NCBI GenBank assembly: GCA_021799435.1
Contig: JAJZAN010000002.1
Coordinates: 62,001-126,000, forward strand
Reading direction: 5' to 3'
DNA length: 64,000 nucleotides
Source: Bacillota bacterium
Lineage (GTDB): Bacteria > Bacillota > Sulfobacillia > Sulfobacillales > Sulfobacillaceae
A program made the translations under genes and the position numbers. This document shows, piece after piece, positions 59,765-64,000 of this stretch. Every line of letters begins with the position of its first letter. Positions within the stretch are counted from its first letter, which is position 1. A model generated the notes under the pieces. That model ran no database searches. It was not told where the DNA came from and saw nothing but the letters and a program-made list of their open reading frames with translations.

Positions 59765-60146
59765 CCGCCACTCGTTCCCGGATGTAATCGACGATGTCCT
59801 GGGTGTCTGTTCCCGGACCAAAGACACGGGAAATGCCGGCCGCAATCATGCTGTCGACGTCGTCGTCCGGAATAATGCCTCCCAACAAAACCAGCATATT
59901 GTCCATTTTATTTTCCCGCACCAGGTCCATAATGCGTGGAACCAGCGTGGGATGGGCACCTGACAAAATCGACAGGGCCAGCACGTCTACGTCCTCCTGC
60001 AGTGCCGCATCCACGATTTGCTCAGGTGTTTGATGCAGACCCGTATACACAACCTCCATCCCAGCATCCCTCAACGCCCGCGCGATCACCTTGGCGCCGC
60101 GATCATGTCCGTCTAATCCAGGTTTGGCCACTAATACGCGGATCAC
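59754..60146 (-). CDS. Cobalamin-binding (small) subunit of methylmalonyl-CoA-type mutase
   Basis: [43 protein letters not shown] (DxHxxG B12 motif). Confidence 0.93.
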   Translation of the reverse strand: MIRVLVAKPGLDGHDRGAKVIARALRDAGMEVVYTGLHQTPEQIVDAALQEDVDVLALSILSGAHPTLVPRIMDLVRENKMDNMLVLLGGIIPDDDVDSMIAAGISRVFGPGTDTQDIVDYIRERVADDD

Positions 60147-60212
60147 TATGGGTCCCTCCTCTAACCATGATATGCCGAGGCCGCCGCCATGTCCGTCACG
60201 CCCCCACGACAT

Positions 60213-60241
60213 CAACAAAAAGCGTATCCTGGCAGGATACG
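60213..60241 (-). terminator. Rho-independent terminator upstream of the mutase subunit gene
   Basis: AAGCGTATCCTGCCAGGATACGCTTTTTG on the minus strand (approximate coordinates). Confidence 0.8.
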
Positions 60242-60409
60242 CTTGAGGGTCGTTACGCGATGAAGCCGACGGACAACCCCGCTTGGAGAGGTGACAAGAC
60301 TATCTCGGACAACGCCCCCTGCCATCCCCGCGCCAAGTCCACCCGCACCACCCCATCGCCGCTGCCTCGTTATCAGTCCACCAGACAGCATACCATGTTC
60401 TGGGCAAAG

Positions 60410-60622
60410 TTACACGGTCGGTCCGGGAACTCCGCCGTCCCCGGGCAACGGGGACTCACGCGGTTCCTCCAATCCGTCCCAATACGCCCGCATCAGAAAC
60501 ACCTCCCGCTCCAACTCCCGAGCCTTCTGGGACATCCGGTACAAGAATCCGAACATTACGATCCACACGGCGCTGTATGCCACAAAAAGATACAGCAAGT
60601 ATTGATGCTCCAACGGCGACAT
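60410..60622 (-). CDS. CcmD-like small membrane protein
   Basis: MSPLEHQYLLYLFVAYSAVWIVMFGFLYRMSQKARELEREV, adjacent to ccmC. Confidence 0.75.
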   Translation of the reverse strand: MSPLEHQYLLYLFVAYSAVWIVMFGFLYRMSQKARELEREVFLMRAYWDGLEEPRESPLPGDGGVPGPTV

Positions 60623-60626
60623 CTTT

Positions 60627-61325
60627 CTACCTCCTTCCCATCCCTCGCATCCGATTGCGGGCATCTTCCATACCCCATTCCACCCGCATCAGGGCCAGCC
60701 GAATCTGCATCCACGCTGCAAACAGCAACAGCATCCCGGCCATGGCCGCAAACATGGCCACCACCATGGATGGCGCCATATTGAAGCCATGGGAGGTCAT
60801 CACCACCGGATGAATCGACTTCCACCAGCGGATGGTCATGTAATCAATCGGCACGGCCACATACGCCGCCAACGCCAGCACGGACGCCACACGCGCCCGG
60901 CGTTCGCGGCCATCGGTCCACTGCCGCACCATCAGATATCCCATAAATAGGACCCACAAAATCACCGTGGCAGTCAGCCGTGGGTCCCAGGTCCACCAAA
61001 TGCCCCAGGCCGCCCTCCCCCACAACACGCCGCTCACCAGCAACATGGTAGTAAAGGCCGTGCCAATTTCGGCGGATGCCGCCGCCCACTGATCGAATGA
61101 CAGGCGTCGAGTCCCTAAATACAGCAAACTGGCCGCAGCCGTGATGGTGTAAGCCACCCCTGCCACCGCAGCCGCCCCCATGTGCACATAGAAAATCCGC
61201 TGGCTGGGTCCCAGCACAGCGTCATCCGGGGACCCCAAAAAGATGAGATACAGGACCGCCACCATGCCCGCACCCAGCAGGGCCAGCCCCCACGAACGGA
61301 AACGTGCCATCGTTACACCTCCCAC
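60627..61325 (-). CDS. ccmC: Heme export/ligation protein CcmC
   Basis: RIFYVHMGAAAVAG, GRAAWGIWWTWDPRLTATVILWVLFMGYLMVR (WWxWD tryptophan-rich motif). Confidence 0.93.
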   Translation of the reverse strand: MGGVTMARFRSWGLALLGAGMVAVLYLIFLGSPDDAVLGPSQRIFYVHMGAAAVAGVAYTITAAASLLYLGTRRLSFDQWAAASAEIGTAFTTMLLVSGVLWGRAAWGIWWTWDPRLTATVILWVLFMGYLMVRQWTDGRERRARVASVLALAAYVAVPIDYMTIRWWKSIHPVVMTSHGFNMAPSMVVAMFAAMAGMLLLFAAWMQIRLALMRVEWGMEDARNRMRGMGRR

Positions 61326-61972
61326 AAGAACTCGTACAGCAACAAGGGAAGCACCATGAAGATCAGGTCATACGCCATCAGGGCGTGAATCCACGGCCAC
61401 GGCCGGCCGCCTCGCCACGCAGCTCCCGTGGCCTCCATTCCGGCAATAGCCACCGGCACCAAAAACGGCATTGTCAGCACCGGCAAGAGCACTTCGTGCC
61501 CGGATAGATTGAGACTTAATCCGGAGAGCAAGGTTCCGACCGAGGCCAGTCCCAGGGCCCCCAGCAACATCACCAACACCACGATGACGGAAACCCGAGT
61601 TCCGGGAACTTGGAAGACAGCCACATCCACCGACGTTGCGATGGAAGCGGTGGCCGCACAAAACACCCAGGCTACCGCCATCTTGGCCATGACCACTGGG
61701 AGACGGCCCCCAGGCGCCATGGCCATGCCTACCATGACGTCCTCGGCCGTTTCCCGGCCAAACAAACGCACGATGCCTAGCATTCCCGCAAACAGGAATC
61801 CCATCCATAAAATCCCTGCTACCTCGTCGGTCTGCATCCGTCCTCCGCTGTCAAGAGCGAATCCAAACACCAAAGTTTCCATCATGGCAAACGCCAGCAT
61901 TAAGAAGCCCATGTCCTTCTGGCGCGCCTCGAGCCGCATGTCTTTGACGAACAGAGTCCAGATCTTTTGCAT
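61313..61972 (-). CDS. ccmB: Heme exporter CcmB
   Basis: Six-TM permease between ccmA and ccmC; FVKDMRLEARQKD, LVLVMLLGALGLASVGTLLS. Confidence 0.88.
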   Translation of the reverse strand: MQKIWTLFVKDMRLEARQKDMGFLMLAFAMMETLVFGFALDSGGRMQTDEVAGILWMGFLFAGMLGIVRLFGRETAEDVMVGMAMAPGGRLPVVMAKMAVAWVFCAATASIATSVDVAVFQVPGTRVSVIVVLVMLLGALGLASVGTLLSGLSLNLSGHEVLLPVLTMPFLVPVAIAGMEATGAAWRGGRPWPWIHALMAYDLIFMVLPLLLYEFLWEV

Positions 61973-62655
61973 CACCCCTGCTCCTCCGCCGCGAGTGTGC
62001 CTGCTAACTCCCGCCAATGCGCCAGTCGGCCACTTTCCAACACCGCCGCCATATGACCCAGCCGCTGAGCGTCTTCCCACCGATGGGTGGTCACCACTGC
62101 TCCTCCGCCCCGGGCCAGGTGGTCTCTCAGAAGACCCGCCGTAATCTGACGGCCGTCCGGATCCAATCCCGCCCAGGGCTCGTCCAAAAGCCACAACTGC
62201 GCATCAATCAGCAAGAGCCGCGCCCAGGCGGCCCGTTGCCGCATGCCCTGCGAATACCGCTTGAGAGGCTCGTGCTGCCACCACGCCAGGTCGACCCGCC
62301 GGACCACCGTGTCGATGCGCTGGGCAACGTTTACGATGCGCCAAAGCCTGCCATAGAGCTGGAGGTTTTCCGCCAGCGTGAGATTGGGATACATGAGCGA
62401 CTTATGCCCCAGGTATCCAATGCGGCCGTCTGGGATCCCCTCGGCACATGCCGGAGTCCCAAATCGCATTAAAACGCCGCCCTGGTATCCCAAGATCCCT
62501 CCCAGCACCTGCAAGAGCGTGGACTTCCCCGCTCCGTTGGCACCCATCACCACTAGAGACCGTCCCGCTCGCAGCGAAAAGCTCACGCTCGAGAGAACCG
62601 GACGGCCGGCCAGGTTCCGTGATAGTCCTCGAGCTTCTACGAGAACCCTATCCAT
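61972..62655 (-). CDS. ccmA: Heme exporter ATPase CcmA
   Basis: VMGANGAGKSTLLQVLGG, KRYSQGMRQRAAWARLLLIDAQLWLLDEPWAGLD. Confidence 0.93.
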   Translation of the reverse strand: MDRVLVEARGLSRNLAGRPVLSSVSFSLRAGRSLVVMGANGAGKSTLLQVLGGILGYQGGVLMRFGTPACAEGIPDGRIGYLGHKSLMYPNLTLAENLQLYGRLWRIVNVAQRIDTVVRRVDLAWWQHEPLKRYSQGMRQRAAWARLLLIDAQLWLLDEPWAGLDPDGRQITAGLLRDHLARGGGAVVTTHRWEDAQRLGHMAAVLESGRLAHWRELAGTLAAEEQG

Positions 62656-63457
62656 CAAGTCCGCCCGCCGGGGGATGATCCAGCGCCGCCTGCACAGCCT
62701 CTTTGAGCTCAACCCCCGAAATGACGCCCTGTCGATACCGATCGCGAATCTCCGCCAACTGTCGCACCATGGGTTCCGGCAAGACCGGGCAGGGGCGTCG
62801 ATTGAGAGCCACCACCAGTGCTCCGATGGACGTCAGCACCATGCTGATTTGAAAGAGCAGCGCCACCCCAGGATACGTTCCAAACTGGCGTGCCATGGCC
62901 AGTGGGGCCGCCTGTTCCAACACCATCATGACCGGCGTGCCGGCGGCGATGTGCGAGGCTCCCCACTCCTTAAAGACCGGACTGTTGGGCACTTCGGGAA
63001 TGCGGCCCTGGCCGGACCCTTGCATAAGTGGGTTCAATACGGGCGGCAGCACCAGAGAGCGCGGCGTCAGCACCAAGAGTCCCCCCACAGAGGCCGGCGT
63101 CGCCATCGTCACACTGGCGGAATGTCCATTCCAGGGCACGCTGTAGCGTAAGGCAAAGCGGCCAGTCGAAGATTGAATGACCGCACTCGAGGACCCCTGG
63201 TGCAGAAGGCTGGCATCAATGGCGCGCAGGTGGCGGGCATGGGGCAGCGTCGCGACCACTCCCGACGTGGCTGAGGATCGCCACACAACCTGCTGAAAGA
63301 TCGCAAGTGTTCGGCCTTTCGGTATGACAATCACCACTTCCATCGACACACGCGGGGCGGACACGGCCGCGTACGCCCCACCTCCGCCAGCCAAGAGCGC
63401 AGCCGCCAGCGCCCCGATGAGTGCCGCCCGCCGCATCAATCCCACCTCGTGCCGCAC
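62648..63457 (-). CDS. Hypothetical exported/membrane protein in ccm cluster
   Basis: Signal peptide, predicted beta-rich domain, C-terminal TM and short helical tail. Confidence 0.6.
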   Translation of the reverse strand: MRHEVGLMRRAALIGALAAALLAGGGGAYAAVSAPRVSMEVVIVIPKGRTLAIFQQVVWRSSATSGVVATLPHARHLRAIDASLLHQGSSSAVIQSSTGRFALRYSVPWNGHSASVTMATPASVGGLLVLTPRSLVLPPVLNPLMQGSGQGRIPEVPNSPVFKEWGASHIAAGTPVMMVLEQAAPLAMARQFGTYPGVALLFQISMVLTSIGALVVALNRRPCPVLPEPMVRQLAEIRDRYRQGVISGVELKEAVQAALDHPPAGGLDG

Positions 63458-63666
63458 ACACGGCAGGCTTCACTGGGGTATCCCGCCAAAGGGGACGCGC
63501 ATACGGGGCAAAATCGGCTGTCCAGCATTCTATCCAGAACTTCCGGCGTAATAGGGCCGCGAGCGAAGGAGACCCCGTACGGAATTTCCGGAGACTGGGA
63601 CACCAGCGGCGCCACAATGAGGGCCACTACCGCCGCTGTCAACAAAATCGCCAACACTACCATCAC
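63436..63666 (-). CDS. Small membrane protein with zinc-ribbon (CcmH-like position)
   Basis: N-terminal TM then CPVCASPLAGYPSEACRVCGTRW. Confidence 0.6.
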   Translation of the reverse strand: MMVVLAILLTAAVVALIVAPLVSQSPEIPYGVSFARGPITPEVLDRMLDSRFCPVCASPLAGYPSEACRVCGTRWD

Positions 63667-64000
63667 AAGGGATCACGTCCTTCCGTCGCATGCCGATTCC
63701 GCGCTTGCCAGGTCAGTCCAGAGTGCGCATCGCGAGACAATCCCGCCTTCCGTCTGCTGACCGGAGCTGACAGCGCGACTAACGTTCCTGCCGCGACCAC
63801 AAACATGCCGGCCCAGATCCAGGTCACCAAGGGGTTGACCATCGCGTCCAGCAAAATAGTCCCGTTCCCGGACGTGCCCTCCAATACCACATAGAGATCC
63901 TTGAGAGGGCCCTCGTGAATGCTGATCTGCGCGACCGGCTGTCGGGAACCGGGAAAAAATGACATTCCTGGGGTGGCTTCCCAGCGCTGACTTCCATTCT
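63663..64000 (-). CDS. ccmF: Cytochrome c maturation protein CcmF, C-terminal part (cut by window edge)
   Basis: ...AQISIHEGPLKDLYVVLEGTSGNGTILLDAMVNPLVTWIWAGM, the CcmF C-terminal signature. Confidence 0.85.
   Translation of the reverse strand, partial: NGSQRWEATPGMSFFPGSRQPVAQISIHEGPLKDLYVVLEGTSGNGTILLDAMVNPLVTWIWAGMFVVAAGTLVALSAPVSRRKAGLSRDAHSGLTWQARNRHATEGRDPL

Noticed and set aside
59936-60784. 282-aa plus-strand ORF
   Set aside because: Antisense to the B12 subunit, ccmD and ccmC; no domain features or RBS.
1-64000. CRISPR arrays, transposases, prophage, T-box or classical riboswitch motifs
   Set aside because: No regularly spaced repeats, mobile-element genes or recognisable riboswitch/T-box consensus were seen on manual reading; cmsearch would be needed to exclude divergent cases.

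Overview
The window is a 64 kb chromosomal housekeeping region from a high-GC, spore-forming Firmicute. Gene order and content suggest a Sulfobacillus-like Clostridia/Bacilli relative; this taxonomic placement is inference. Most genes are on the minus strand. The main blocks are: aroB-aroK-aroC-prepilin peptidase-aroE-yqeG; a plus-strand sufCDSUB-Rieske operon; sigK; mutY; mltG-(ruvX/DUF1292)-ireB-alaS; mnmA-iscR; two adjacent but architecturally different succinate dehydrogenase/fumarate reductase operons; rarA; threonine aldolase; trxA; a 6S RNA gene; aspS-hisS-dtd-rel-apt-recJ; secDF; a SpoIIE-type phosphatase; selB; murT; tRNA-Pro; dapB; an acyl-CoA dehydrogenase with meaB and a B12-binding mutase subunit; and a ccm cytochrome c maturation cluster. 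The most notable finding is two previously split genes that appear to encode paralogous selenoproteins with a double thioredoxin fold, similar to the AhpF N-terminal domain. Each is interrupted by one in-frame TGA at the first position of a U-x-x-C redox motif (TPT-U-PYC at 12370-12372; TPA-U-PRC at 53918-53916, minus). Each TGA is followed by a bacterial SECIS-like hairpin with a 5-nt apical loop at nt 21-25 from the UGA and a shared G22-U23. The same window encodes SelB, so UGA recoding is mechanistically plausible. An ORF caller splits both genes, which would hide the system.
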